Of a stretch of 64,000 bases of DNA, positions 17,617 to 26,284 are shown one piece after another. Position 1 is the first letter of the stretch. Each line of letters begins with the position of its first letter. The translations under genes were made by a program, and so were the position numbers. The stretch comes from Marinobacterium rhizophilum DSM 18822 (GTDB lineage: Bacteria; Pseudomonadota; Gammaproteobacteria; Pseudomonadales; Balneatricaceae). The notes under the pieces are model-generated. The model did no database searches. It saw nothing but the letters and a program-made list of their open reading frames with translations, and was not told the origin of the DNA. The stretch covers positions 1-64,000 of the forward strand of contig NZ_KB899114.1 of the NCBI RefSeq assembly GCF_000378045.1, given 5' to 3'.

Positions 17617-19740
17617 ATGATGGAACACGCACTTCGGGTACTGCAAGACGTTTTTGGCTATGACCAGTTTCGCTCTCCACAGGAGGACGTAATCAGCCGC
17701 CTGGTGGGCGGTCAGGATTTGCTGGTGGTCATGCCGACCGGCGGGGGCAAGTCCCTCTGCTATCAATTGCCAGCCTTGCTGCGCGAGGGGACTGCGGTGG
17801 TCGTGTCGCCACTGATTGCCCTGATGCAGGATCAGGTCAGCGCACTGTCTCAGTGGGGAATCCGCGCCGGTTGTCTGAACTCGGCGGTCAGCTTTGACGA
17901 GCGCAGCCGTACCGAACAGGCACTGCGCAGTGGCGAACTGGACCTGCTTTATATCGCGCCCGAGCGGCTGCTGCAGCCACGCACGCTTGATCTGTTGTCG
18001 CACTGCACCCTGGCGCTCTTTGCCATCGACGAGGCGCACTGCGTGTCGCAGTGGGGGCACGATTTCCGGCCCGAGTATATGCAGCTCAGCCAATTGCGCC
18101 AGCGCTTTCCCGGTGTGCCGCGCATTGCCCTGACGGCAACCGCAGACGGGCGAACACAGCAGGAAATTGTCGAGCGTCTGGAGCTGGATCAGGCCGCGCG
18201 CTTTATTCAGGGATTTGATCGGCCCAATATTCGCTACCGCATCGGCCAGAAGGACAAGGCAAAAGACCAGCTGCTGCGTTTTATGCGTGACGAACACCCG
18301 CAGGATGCCGGCGTGGTGTATTGCCTGTCACGCAAGAAAGTGGAGGATACCGCGGCCTGGCTGTGCGAGCGCGGGTTCAATGCGCTGCCTTACCATGCCG
18401 GGTTATCGACGGAGCTGCGGGCGCATAATCAGCACCGCTTCCTGACCGAGGAAGGGCTGGTCATGGTGGCCACCATTGCGTTTGGCATGGGGATCGATAA
18501 GCCCAATGTGCGCTTTGTGGCGCATCTGGATCTGCCGAAAAGTATTGAAGCCTATTACCAGGAGACGGGGCGTGCCGGGCGTGACGGCATGCCGGCTGAC
18601 GCCTGGATGGTGTATGGCCTGCAGGACGTTATCTTTCTGCGCCAGATGCTGGAGGGCTCCCAGGCGCCCGAGCAGCAAAAGCAGATCGAGCGGCAGAAGC
18701 TTGAAGCGGTGCTGGGGCTGTGTGAAATCACCAGTTGCCGGCGCCAGACGCTGCTGGCGTACTTTGGTGAGCAGGATCATGCGCCCTGTGGCAATTGCGA
18801 TACCTGCCTGGAGCCGGTGCCGGTATGGGATGGCACCGAGGCGGCCCGCAAGGCGCTGTCGGCGGTCTATCGCTCGGGCCAGCGCTTTGGTGTAAATCAC
18901 GTCATCGATATCCTGCTGGGCAGTGCCAGTGAAAAGCTGCGAGAGCGGGGGCATGATCGCCTGTCGACCTTTGGCATCGGCAAGGACCTGGATCGAAACC
19001 AGTGGCGTTCGGTGTTTCGTCAGCTGGTAGCGCGGGGCTACCTGGGAGTGGATGCCCAGGGCCATGGTGTGCTGCACCTGACCGAGGCCTGCCGTGCGGT
19101 GTTGCGCAGCGAGCAAAAGCTCGAACTGAGACGCGAATCCCGCACGCAGAGTCGCTTTACTCGCAGCTCGGTGCCGCAGTCCAAACTCGAGGCCAGTGAC
19201 TACGCGCTCTGGAACGATTTGCGAGCGGCGCGCAAGGCGCTGGCCGAAGCGCAGGATGTGCCGCCTTATGTGATTTTCCACGATGCCACCCTGATGGAAA
19301 TGGTGATGCACAGGCCGCTGAACGACGTTCAGTTGCGCAGGCTCAATGGTATCGGCGAGCGCAAGCTTGAAATGTATGGGCGCCAGTTCCTGGCGGTGAT
19401 TGAACAGCATGAAAGCGCCGGCCAGACCGAGCCTGCGGCCTCCGACGAAGCGCTGCTGCTGTTTCGTAGCGGCATGACAGTGGAGCAGGTGGCGCTGCAG
19501 CTTAAGCTGTCGACGAATGCCATCTTCGGTCAGCTGGCGCGGGCTATTCAGCAGGGACTGCTTGAAATGGCCGAGGTGGTCGAGCTGCCGGAGGCTGAAG
19601 TCCGCCACATTCAGCAGGTGATGCTTGAGTGTGAACGCGACTTCGGTGCCGCGCTCAAGCCCGTGCATGAAGCACTCGGCGGTGCCTATGACATGGGGCT
19701 GCTGCGTTGCGTGCGGGTGGGTCTCAGGCTTGATCACTGA
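17617..19740 (+). CDS. recQ: ATP-dependent DNA helicase RecQ
   Basis: RecQ is a 3'-5' helicase acting in recombination and fork repair. The 707-aa protein has Q-motif-like [14 protein letters not shown], Walker [16 protein letters not shown] (about 45-59), DEAH box [18 protein letters not shown], motif [12 protein letters not shown], and a zinc site (CEITSCRRQ...CGNCDTC, about 369-395). A winged-helix domain follows, then an HRDC domain ([29 protein letters not shown], about 530-600). A C-terminal extension beyond HRDC of about 110 residues with HTH-like repeats ([31 protein letters not shown]) resembles the RQC-like helix-turn-helix tail of other bacterial RecQ. Preceded by a divergent UPF0149 gene. 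Confidence 0.97.
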   Translation: MMEHALRVLQDVFGYDQFRSPQEDVISRLVGGQDLLVVMPTGGGKSLCYQLPALLREGTAVVVSPLIALMQDQVSALSQWGIRAGCLNSAVSFDERSRTEQALRSGELDLLYIAPERLLQPRTLDLLSHCTLALFAIDEAHCVSQWGHDFRPEYMQLSQLRQRFPGVPRIALTATADGRTQQEIVERLELDQAARFIQGFDRPNIRYRIGQKDKAKDQLLRFMRDEHPQDAGVVYCLSRKKVEDTAAWLCERGFNALPYHAGLSTELRAHNQHRFLTEEGLVMVATIAFGMGIDKPNVRFVAHLDLPKSIEAYYQETGRAGRDGMPADAWMVYGLQDVIFLRQMLEGSQAPEQQKQIERQKLEAVLGLCEITSCRRQTLLAYFGEQDHAPCGNCDTCLEPVPVWDGTEAARKALSAVYRSGQRFGVNHVIDILLGSASEKLRERGHDRLSTFGIGKDLDRNQWRSVFRQLVARGYLGVDAQGHGVLHLTEACRAVLRSEQKLELRRESRTQSRFTRSSVPQSKLEASDYALWNDLRAARKALAEAQDVPPYVIFHDATLMEMVMHRPLNDVQLRRLNGIGERKLEMYGRQFLAVIEQHESAGQTEPAASDEALLLFRSGMTVEQVALQLKLSTNAIFGQLARAIQQGLLEMAEVVELPEAEVRHIQQVMLECERDFGAALKPVHEALGGAYDMGLLRCVRVGLRLDH

Positions 19741-19802
19741 GCCCATCTGGGTGATGGTTGGAGCAGGCACCGCTGCCGGGGATAAATCATAAGGATGTGA
19801 CT

Positions 19803-20582
19803 ATGCTGAGCGCGCGTACTTTTCGACGGTTGCGTATTTCGATCTTGCTGCTGATCTTGCTGGTGGTCGCGACGAACACCTGGTTATCCCGCGTTCGAAC
19901 CACCGACTGGCAGGAATCCCTTTGGGTGGTCATTTATCCACTTAACGGCGATGGTCGTGCGGATACTCAGCACTACGTCGATACCCTGGTGGCGGAGCAG
20001 TTCTCCAGTATCGGCCAGTTTTTCGAGCGTGAAGCTGTGCGTTACGGGGTCTTGCTGGATGAGCCTGTCATCGTGCAGCTGGCGGACCAGGTGCAGGCGC
20101 AGCCGCCTGAGCTGGGGCAGAGTCCGTCGTTACTGGACAGCGTTCGCTGGAGCCTTTCAATGCGCTGGTGGGCCTGGCGGCATGATAACTGGACCGGGCC
20201 CGAGCCCGACATTCGTATTTTTGTGCGCTACCATTCGCCGCAAAACCGGGATGTTCTGGCGCATTCCCTGGGGTTGCAAAAAGGCCTTATCGGGTTGGTC
20301 AATGCGTTCGCGGACCCCCGCTTTGACGGGCAGAATGCCATGGTGGTGGTGCATGAACTCCTGCATACCCTTGGGGCCATGGACAAATATGACCTCGCCA
20401 GCGGTTATCCGCTCTGGCCAGACGGGTTTGCACAGCCCAATCAAGTACCGCGCTATCCGCAGCTGCAGGCCGAAATCATGGCCGGCCGGCTGGCACTGTC
20501 GGAGCGTCAGGCGGTGATGCCGCAATCGCTGGACGAGGTGGTGCTGGGGCCGCGGACTGCCGTCGAAATCAACTGGCAGTAG
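19803..20582 (+). CDS. Membrane-anchored predicted zinc peptidase (HExxH)
   Basis: A 259-aa protein with one N-terminal transmembrane segment (ISILLLILLVVATNTWLS) and a periplasmic body. VVVHELLHTLGAMDKYD (about 181-197) contains HExxH followed by TLGA, the zincin active-site motif. ATG 19803 was chosen because TAAGGATG precedes it; the open frame extends to 19758 without a better start. No known family name comes to mind. Peptidase activity is inferred from the motif only. It lies 62 bp after recQ on the same strand and ends before ttcA, which has its own TATAAT. Confidence 0.65.
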   Translation: MLSARTFRRLRISILLLILLVVATNTWLSRVRTTDWQESLWVVIYPLNGDGRADTQHYVDTLVAEQFSSIGQFFEREAVRYGVLLDEPVIVQLADQVQAQPPELGQSPSLLDSVRWSLSMRWWAWRHDNWTGPEPDIRIFVRYHSPQNRDVLAHSLGLQKGLIGLVNAFADPRFDGQNAMVVVHELLHTLGAMDKYDLASGYPLWPDGFAQPNQVPRYPQLQAEIMAGRLALSERQAVMPQSLDEVVLGPRTAVEINWQ

Positions 20583-20667
20583 GGTGACCGCTGCGCAGGG
20601 CGCCGGCGTCGAGAGGGCTGCAGGTTCACGGTGGGTCTGGATGGCTGCGCATTGGCCGCGAGTTCGT

Positions 20668-20673
20668 TATAAT
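20668..20673 (+). promoter_or_regulatory. Putative -10 box of ttcA
   Basis: A perfect TATAAT lies 34 bases before the ttcA start. A matching -35 is not evident at 16-18 bp, so this is a partial promoter call. Confidence 0.45.
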
Positions 20674-20707
20674 CTGCGCCTCTTCAAATTCCGACCGATG
20701 CCAACCC

Positions 20708-21709
20708 ATGAGCGATATCCTGTACCACGAGGTCCCGAGCGATCCGACATCCCCTGCCATCCCTGCTGAACTGGCGTCTGAGGGCCTTTCTTCAGAGTCG
20801 CTGCAGTCAGATGCTGCGTTGTCCGCTGAGCCGCAGGCAGCGAGCAGTGCCGAGCGCAAAACGAAACTCCGCTTGAACAAGCTGCAGAAGCGGTTGCGTC
20901 GCGAGATGGGGCGGGCGATCGAGGATTTCAGGATGATCGAGGACGGTGACCGCGTGATGGTCTGCCTGTCCGGCGGTAAAGACTCCTACACCATGCTGGA
21001 TATTCTGCTGAATCTGCAGAAAAGTGCGCCTGTCAGTTTTGAGCTGATTGCGGTCAACCTCGATCAGAAGCAGCCGGGTTTTCCCGAGCATATACTGCCA
21101 GCCTATCTTGACTCGGTCGGCGTGCCCTACCATATCGTTGAGCGTGATACCTACTCGATCGTCAAGGAGCTGGTGCCCGAGGGCAAGACTACGTGCGGTC
21201 TCTGTTCGCGTCTGCGCCGCGGTACCCTGTACGGTTTTGCCGATGAAATCGGCGCGAACAAGATCGCGCTGGGGCATCATCGTGACGACATTCTGGAAAC
21301 CTTTTTCCTGAACATGTTCTTTGGTGGCAAGCTCAAGTCCATGCCGCCGAAGCTCGTGTCCGATGATGGCAAGAACATGGTTATTCGGCCGCTGGCCTAC
21401 TCGCGGGAAAAGGATATTGAGGCCTATAGCGGCCTTAAGCAGTTCCCCATCATTCCGTGCAATCTATGTGGCTCCCAGGAAAACCTGCAGCGCCAGGTGA
21501 TAAAGGAGATGCTGCAAGGCTGGGATCGCAGTCATCCTGGCCGTATCGAGACCATGTTCCGGTCCTTGCAGAATGTGGTGCCCAGCCACCTGGCGGATAC
21601 GCAGCTGTTCGATTTTGCCAACCTGCAGCTGGGCTTTGCCCACGGTATCGCAGCGTCAGATGATACCGCTGCCACGCCGGGCGGGCGCATCGACATACTG
21701 TCACTGTAA
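20708..21709 (+). CDS. ttcA: tRNA 2-thiocytidine(32) synthetase TtcA
   Basis: TtcA thiolates cytidine 32 of certain tRNAs using ATP and a [4Fe-4S] cluster. Visible features are the PP-loop [12 protein letters not shown] (about 88-99), [10 protein letters not shown] (two cluster cysteines, about 164-167), GHHRDD, and CNLCGSQ (about 255-258, third cluster cysteine). At 333 aa it carries an unusually long N-terminus: about 55 low-complexity Ser/Ala/Glu-rich residues before the conserved [20 protein letters not shown] block. That leader may not be essential and an internal start cannot be excluded. Confidence 0.95.
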   Translation: MSDILYHEVPSDPTSPAIPAELASEGLSSESLQSDAALSAEPQAASSAERKTKLRLNKLQKRLRREMGRAIEDFRMIEDGDRVMVCLSGGKDSYTMLDILLNLQKSAPVSFELIAVNLDQKQPGFPEHILPAYLDSVGVPYHIVERDTYSIVKELVPEGKTTCGLCSRLRRGTLYGFADEIGANKIALGHHRDDILETFFLNMFFGGKLKSMPPKLVSDDGKNMVIRPLAYSREKDIEAYSGLKQFPIIPCNLCGSQENLQRQVIKEMLQGWDRSHPGRIETMFRSLQNVVPSHLADTQLFDFANLQLGFAHGIAASDDTAATPGGRIDILSL

Positions 21710-21737
21710 AGTTTTATTGCCGTTTTCGGGGCTTTGC

Positions 21738-21772
21738 AGCTGAACGCAGCCTGATGTCTTTGGCGTTCAGCT
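21738..21772. repeat. 10-bp perfect inverted repeat after ttcA
   Basis: AGCTGAACGC and GCGTTCAGCT are separated by 15 bases, 28 bp past the ttcA stop. No T-run follows on the plus strand. It could be a poor terminator or a protein-binding palindrome for the gene starting at 21967. Confidence 0.35.
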
Positions 21773-21966
21773 ATGCTGCATAACTGAATCTCATTTTGCA
21801 GGTTTTGGCGCGGTGTGCGCGCAAGAGTTTACAGCTGCGACCATGGTGATAGTGTCGTGCTACACTTTGCGCTGGCGTGGCACCGGAAGTGTCGAATGCT
21901 CGCGGAGCCTTCGGTGCCTGCGTTGCACGCGCGTCTTCATACAGGGATTGGAAGAGGCATTCATAC

Positions 21967-22719
21967 ATGAGTGACAATCAAGGTCGTCCGGGCGCTTTGC
22001 TCGAGATGGTAAAGGAGTTGCGCGGACTGCTACTGGATTTTATCGCCGGTGGTCCTACCCGGGCGGCTCGATACAAGGTGTTGCGCGATAGCCTGATGGC
22101 CGAGAAGGTGCTGAGTAATCATGTGCCGGCGCTGGTGCTTGAGCATGAAAACCTGAATGATCTGTGGCAGTTTCTGAAGGACACGTCGCCAAGCAAGGTC
22201 GAGCGGCAGGAATTGATCCGCAAGCAGTTTGACGACTTGGCCAGAGACCTCAGCGGTGCACCTGCGGATGTGCCAGCCCACCATGAAGCCATCGCGCTGG
22301 AAAAGCTGTTCAAGGGGTGGTACCGGCTCAGTCAGGACGACATGGAGCCGCGTCGGCTGCTGGGCACGGCGCATAAAATCGCCGTGCAGGTGTGCAGCTC
22401 CATTATCGATGCACATTACGACTCCGGCGAAATCCGCGGTGGCAATGAAGATTTGGCCGAGGTGTTCAGCATGACGACAGATGTGCTTTTTGCCTGCAGT
22501 GCAGACACCGACAAGCAGTTGATCGTCGCCGATATCGTGGCCGGTGCCCAGGCGTTGTTTAAGTCGTTCGAGGCGCTGCAGGAGGCCATCGGGTTAGCGG
22601 CGCCGAATGAGCAGGCCCGCCTTCAGATGGCCCGCACGGGCGTTGACAGCATTTTGTCCGCCGTTATGTCCTTGCTGAGCTGCTGGTACATGCTGCAGTC
22701 CTTGACCATCAAGCCCTGA
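21967..22719 (+). CDS. Hypothetical protein (250 aa), predicted mostly alpha-helical
   Basis: Unrecognised. The protein starts GALLEMVKELRGLLLDFIAGGPTRAARYKVLRDSLM and is helical throughout, with no signal peptide. A moderately hydrophobic C-terminus (DSILSAVMSLLSCWYMLQSL) might associate with membrane. ATG 21967 was selected because the upstream 30 codons of the same frame contain no good ribosome site, and GGAAGAGG lies 11-18 bases before this ATG. Followed by a gap with a plausible promoter for the next gene. Confidence 0.6.
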   Translation: MSDNQGRPGALLEMVKELRGLLLDFIAGGPTRAARYKVLRDSLMAEKVLSNHVPALVLEHENLNDLWQFLKDTSPSKVERQELIRKQFDDLARDLSGAPADVPAHHEAIALEKLFKGWYRLSQDDMEPRRLLGTAHKIAVQVCSSIIDAHYDSGEIRGGNEDLAEVFSMTTDVLFACSADTDKQLIVADIVAGAQALFKSFEALQEAIGLAAPNEQARLQMARTGVDSILSAVMSLLSCWYMLQSLTIKP

Positions 22720-22754
22720 GGCGTTCGCCTCACTTTTGTGTCCCCCTGCATGTG

Positions 22755-22783
22755 GTGACAAGATCTGTCGGGGCGGTAATAAT
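22755..22783 (+). promoter_or_regulatory. Putative sigma-70 promoter upstream of the lipoprotein gene
   Basis: GTGACA (22755-22760), 17-bp spacer, AATAAT (22778-22783). A TTGACA also occurs at 22794 but lacks a matching -10. The lipoprotein start is at 22855. Confidence 0.4.
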
Positions 22784-22854
22784 GTGCGCCTTCTTGACAA
22801 CTTTGTGCGTCGGTTTCCCATTGGGATACCGACCATGCACGAGCGTTCAGCAAA

Positions 22855-23652
22855 ATGGGGATGAATGTGAAACAGATCAGCTGGATGCTGCTGGCGTCAT
22901 TATTGCTTGGTGGTTGCGTGGCTAATGCCACTGCGCCCGGGGGAGCCCCGTCGTCTGTCGCTGCAACCCCCGGTGCTGGCGATACCGCTACCGGGCAGCA
23001 GGCCGGTGAGTCGGCGCCTGAAGAGTCGGCGCCGGCGTCCGCTGCTCCGGTGCGGTCGGGGCAGTCCAGCGCCGAAAACTCAGCGGCGGGTGCCTCCGCT
23101 ACGCCAGGCGACGAGGCTTTGCAGCGCAATCTCGATACCCTGGCCAACCGGCTGACCCTGGTGCAAGAGCAACTTATCCAGATCAAGGCACAGGGCGCCG
23201 AGCTGTCGGAGCAGTCCAATACCGCTTTGGCGCGCTTGCAGATGTTGAGCAGCGACGCCAGCCAGGCAGGCGCTGAGGACGGTGGCGCTTCCGATGCACC
23301 CTCCGTGAGTGCGGCGCCTGAACAGCTGGCCGGGCTGATCGACCAGTTGAGCCAGATCGCCAATGAGCTGTCCTTGAGCGGTGTGGGGGATCGATATCGT
23401 ATTGCCGCTGACTATACAGGCGCAGGGCAATGGATACTGATTCGTTATGACCGCTTTAACGGCGAGTCATGGCTGGCCGACCAGGGCGCCTGGCAGCCGC
23501 TGCTTGAAACCGTGCCGCTTGAGCGTTCCGAATACGAAGTTCAGCTCACCCGGGCTGACAATGATATCAAGGGTTATGTGGCTGCGCGGCTGGATCGGCG
23601 CAATGGCGACAGCTGGTGGCTGAAACAGGATACATGGCAGAAATTCGAGTGA
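22855..23652 (+). CDS. Predicted lipoprotein with coiled-coil segment
   Basis: The 265-aa protein has a lipobox LLLGGC (Cys at about residue 22). A low-complexity Ala/Pro/Ser/Glu linker (about 25-85) follows, then a helical coiled-coil-like stretch (LQRNLDTLANRLTLVQEQLIQIKAQGAELSEQ, about 87-120) and a C-terminal globular part (YRIAADYTGAGQWILIRYDRFNGESWLADQG...). The start could be the ATG two codons later (22861). It overlaps epmC by one base (TGATG), suggesting co-transcription. I do not recognise the C-terminal domain; repeats of the type W-L/D-Q-G-A-W hint at a beta-rich binding module. Confidence 0.75.
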   Translation: MGMNVKQISWMLLASLLLGGCVANATAPGGAPSSVAATPGAGDTATGQQAGESAPEESAPASAAPVRSGQSSAENSAAGASATPGDEALQRNLDTLANRLTLVQEQLIQIKAQGAELSEQSNTALARLQMLSSDASQAGAEDGGASDAPSVSAAPEQLAGLIDQLSQIANELSLSGVGDRYRIAADYTGAGQWILIRYDRFNGESWLADQGAWQPLLETVPLERSEYEVQLTRADNDIKGYVAARLDRRNGDSWWLKQDTWQKFE

Positions 23653-24230
23653 TGGGCGAGCATCAATACCCGGATCTGATCCGGCTGTTTAACGGTTTGT
23701 TTGAGCGCAGTCTCAATACCATTCTGGTGCGCGGCGATGATGAGCCCCTGTACCTGCCGGCGGATGATGCCTGCGGACAGCACCGGATTATTTTTGCCCA
23801 CGGCTTTTTTTCCAGCGCCCTGCATGAAATTTCCCACTGGTGCGTGGCGGGTGCGAAGCGGCGCACCCTGGTCGACTTCGGCTATTGGTACAAGCCTGAT
23901 GGCCGCACGGCGCAGGAGCAGGCGCTGTTCGAGAGTGTGGAAGTGAAGCCCCAGGCCCTGGAATGGATGTTTTCCGTCGCCTGTGGTCTGCGCTTTCATT
24001 TCAGCGCCGACAACCTGTCGGCAGAAATCGGCGCCAGCCGTGATTTTGAGCGGCGGGTTCAGCGTCAGGTGCTGCAGTATCTCGACACAGGACTGCCCGA
24101 GCGGGCCGGGATGCTGGTCGATGCGCTGCGCGCTTTCTATAACACGGACCCACTGCGGCCGGAGTCTTTTAGACTGCAACACGAAAGTGAAGCTGACTGT
24201 GAGGCTCAGCCCGAGCGGGCGACTGGCTGA
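23652..24230 (+). CDS. epmC: Elongation factor P hydroxylase
   Basis: EpmC (YfcM) hydroxylates the beta-lysylated lysine of elongation factor P. The signature runs LVRGDDEPLYLPADDA, then FAHGFFSSALHEISHWCVAGAKRR (metal-binding HExxH-like HEISH), DFGYWYKPDGRT, and EVKPQALEWMFSVACG, collinear with E. coli YfcM. The start is ambiguous: ATG 23652 overlaps the previous stop and gives an N-terminus like that of YfcM, whereas ATG 23634 would add six residues. No epmA/epmB is nearby. The last ~30 residues are longer than usual (HESEADCEAQPERATG). Confidence 0.93.
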   Translation: MGEHQYPDLIRLFNGLFERSLNTILVRGDDEPLYLPADDACGQHRIIFAHGFFSSALHEISHWCVAGAKRRTLVDFGYWYKPDGRTAQEQALFESVEVKPQALEWMFSVACGLRFHFSADNLSAEIGASRDFERRVQRQVLQYLDTGLPERAGMLVDALRAFYNTDPLRPESFRLQHESEADCEAQPERATG

Positions 24231-24256
24231 GCCGTGGCCGCAGCAGGCGGCGGCAA

Positions 24257-24874
24257 TCAGTGGGTGTGGTGTGTCTCGTCAGTGTGGGAATGCTGCATGC
24301 CGTGAGGCGAATCCTCGCCCATTTCCTCATGCATGCTATCGCCCTGTTCATGGGGCATGGCGTGATCCATTCCGGTGTGCATGTCATGCGACATTCCATC
24401 CCGCCTGGCTGCACCGGTGCGTGCTGGGGACGCGTCCATTGGGGAGCGCACAGGCAACAGCAGCTGCAACTGCTGCCCGTCACTGAATGACAGGTTTATG
24501 TCCAGGCTGTCGCCGGCATTAAGCGGTTGCTTGAGACCCATCAGCATCAGATGATTGCCGCCAGGCTGCAATCGATACTCGCCCCCCGGCGGTATTTCCA
24601 CCTGCTTGATCGCGCGCATGCGCATGACGCCATCCTGCTCCATGCTCTGATGCAGCTCGACCGTCTGCGCCCCCTTTGAGTGAGCGCTTTGCAGCTGTAC
24701 CGGGCGGTCGGCCGTGTTTTTCAGCACCAGGTAGGCGGCACTGATGCTCTGCCCGGGCGGCACCGCCCGCACGTAGCCGTGAGCCACCTCGACGTCTGCG
24801 AAGGCGGTGGGTACACACAGCAAGCCTGCCAGCAGGCCCAAACGGGATGCGAGGCGTGGCAGTGAAGGGGGCAT
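24257..24874 (-). CDS. Periplasmic copper chaperone PCu(A)C with His/Met-rich tail
   Basis: PCu(A)C proteins deliver Cu(I) to the CuA or CuB site of cytochrome oxidase. After a signal peptide (LLAGLLCVPTAFA|D) the 205-aa protein shows the copper site H-x-x-M...H-L-M-L-M (VELHQSMEQDGVMRM at about 72 and GGNHLMLMGLK at about 105). The final 47 residues hold 11 His and 7 Met, a second potential metal-binding region. Last gene of the minus-strand SCO operon, 20 bp after the SCO gene. It ends 26 bp from the convergent epmC. Confidence 0.92.
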   Translation of the reverse strand: MPPSLPRLASRLGLLAGLLCVPTAFADVEVAHGYVRAVPPGQSISAAYLVLKNTADRPVQLQSAHSKGAQTVELHQSMEQDGVMRMRAIKQVEIPPGGEYRLQPGGNHLMLMGLKQPLNAGDSLDINLSFSDGQQLQLLLPVRSPMDASPARTGAARRDGMSHDMHTGMDHAMPHEQGDSMHEEMGEDSPHGMQHSHTDETHHTH

Positions 24875-24894
24875 GGCGGATCTCCTGTCGGGGG

Positions 24895-25491
24895 TTAAAG
24901 CAGTGCGCGCAGCTTGGCGGCGAGCTCGTCCGGATTTATTGAGTCGCTCAGGACCTCAAGCAGCTGACCGTCGCTGTCGATCAGGTACAGTCGCGAGCTG
25001 TGATCAACCGTGTAGCCCAGCGCCGAGTCGGTTTGTTCGCTGATGTGATAGTAGGCGCCGTAGCGCTTGGTAATCGTATCGATTTGAGCCTCGCTGCCGG
25101 TCAGCCCCACCAGGCTGGGGTGGAAGAAGGCGCTGTAGGCTGCCAGGGATTCGGGCGTGTCACGTTTCGGGTCGACGCTGACAAAGATGCCGCGTACCCG
25201 CGACTGCTCATCCGGACTGAGGCTGCGAAACCCCTGCGCCATGATGGCCAGGGATGTGGGGCAGACATCGGGGCAGGCGGTATAGCCGAAATAGAGGATG
25301 CTGGGATAACCGCGAAAGTTTGCCAGTGTCGTCGGCCCCTCGGCAGACATCAGGTTGAAGTCCCCACCCAGGCGTGTGCCCAGGGCCTGCCCTGCAGGTG
25401 ACGGTCGCAGCAGAAGCGCACTGGCAATGCCTGCCAGCAGCAGTGCGCTCATGATCAGCAGGGTACGCAATGTTTTCAGGTTGTTATTCAT
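24895..25491 (-). CDS. SCO1/SenC family copper metallochaperone
   Basis: A 198-aa membrane-anchored thioredoxin-fold protein. An N-terminal hydrophobic anchor (LLIMSALLLAGIASALLL) is followed by FGYTACPDVCPTSLA with the CxxxC copper-binding cysteines (about 73-77). A distal His occurs in YTVDHSSRLYLID. SCO proteins assemble the CuA centre of cytochrome c oxidase and maintain its redox state. It overlaps the upstream membrane-protein gene by 4 bp (ATGA) and is followed by the PCu(A)C gene, so all three form a copper-delivery operon. Confidence 0.94.
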   Translation of the reverse strand: MNNNLKTLRTLLIMSALLLAGIASALLLRPSPAGQALGTRLGGDFNLMSAEGPTTLANFRGYPSILYFGYTACPDVCPTSLAIMAQGFRSLSPDEQSRVRGIFVSVDPKRDTPESLAAYSAFFHPSLVGLTGSEAQIDTITKRYGAYYHISEQTDSALGYTVDHSSRLYLIDSDGQLLEVLSDSINPDELAAKLRALL

Positions 25492-25976
25492 TGGGCGCTG
25501 AACTCATAGTGGGCGGTGATGGGGGCTGTGGCCGTCTGGGCTTCGATACGTGCCCGCCACTGCATCAGGCGTGTGGTGCAGATGGCAAGTTCGGTTGAGC
25601 CCAGCCAGAGGCCAGGCTGGTCGGCGGATTCTTCAAGCTGCAGACGATTGATGCCCATGTACATATCCCGGCCTTCCAGCTGCAGCGTGACGGACCTTGG
25701 CCGTATACCTTTCAGCTGCAGGCTGAACAGCACAGTCTCACCCGCCCGCGCAGGTCCTGAAGCCAGTGTCAGTGTCATGGACCGTTCTGTGCCCAGGCTC
25801 GTGCAGGGGCCGGCTGACAGGTCGCAGCCAGGCGCCGTGCTCAGGCTGGGGGCCTGCGGCGACGCCATCATGCGCGGCAGCAGAATGACGCTGGCCAGGA
25901 GGCAGGCGCCGGTCAGCAGTATGATCAGCAGGGCGCGCTGCTGGCGGGACACTGGAAACATAGCAGGCTCGTTCAT
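25488..25976 (-). CDS. Membrane-anchored FixH-like hypothetical protein of the copper operon
   Basis: A 162-aa protein with one N-terminal membrane segment (ALLIILLTGACLLASVILL) and a periplasmic beta-rich domain. It contains two cysteines (APGCDLSAGPCTSLG), then LQLKGIRPRSVTLQLEGRDMYMGINRLQLE. The immunoglobulin-like pattern and position before SCO and PCu(A)C recall FixH/YtkA-type accessory proteins of oxidase assembly, but this is inference. First gene of the operon; overlaps the SCO start by 4 bp. The M-x-M and Cys residues could bind copper. An alternative start is ATG 25961. Confidence 0.65.
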   Translation of the reverse strand: MNEPAMFPVSRQQRALLIILLTGACLLASVILLPRMMASPQAPSLSTAPGCDLSAGPCTSLGTERSMTLTLASGPARAGETVLFSLQLKGIRPRSVTLQLEGRDMYMGINRLQLEESADQPGLWLGSTELAICTTRLMQWRARIEAQTATAPITAHYEFSAQ

Positions 25977-26044
25977 TGCAGGGGCACAGTGTAGCTTGGC
26001 GACGCTGCGATGTCCCTGTGGTTGAATGTCGCAGCGCCGCCCTG

Positions 26045-26284
26045 GCAGCCTGTCGGACTTAACACTGTTCTACTGCGGAACAGCCGCTTCTCTCCGGTAA
26101 AGAGGGGTCATTTTTCGTACTCTTTATTACTCGTCGCAGGCTCCTCGGCCTGCGACCCCGCTAAAGCGGTTCTTTCCACTTCGTTCCAAGTGTTAAATAG
26201 AACCACTATTCGCCTCAAAAGAGTCCAAAAACTGCCTCAAAACGGACTTTCCCTCGCTACGAACGGCCAAGCCCGACAGGCTGC
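26045..26284. repeat. 240-bp structured inverted-repeat element (MITE-like)
   Basis: The termini GCAGCCTGTCGGACTT (26045-26060) and AAGCCCGACAGGCTGC (26269-26284) are inverted repeats with one mismatch. Inside are a nested pair TTAACACT/AGTGTTAA (26059 and 26189), a hairpin TAAAGAG/CTCTTTA, a perfect 9-bp hairpin GTCGCAGGC/GCCTGCGAC (26133-26156), and CCGCT/AGCGG. No ORF is plausible. The right end plus the two following bases are identical to the 20-mer at 7883-7902. No obvious target-site duplication. It fills the space between the copper operon and the CobW gene. Confidence 0.7.

Noticed and set aside
18403-19770. 455-aa open frame on the minus strand
   Set aside because: Antisense shadow of recQ.
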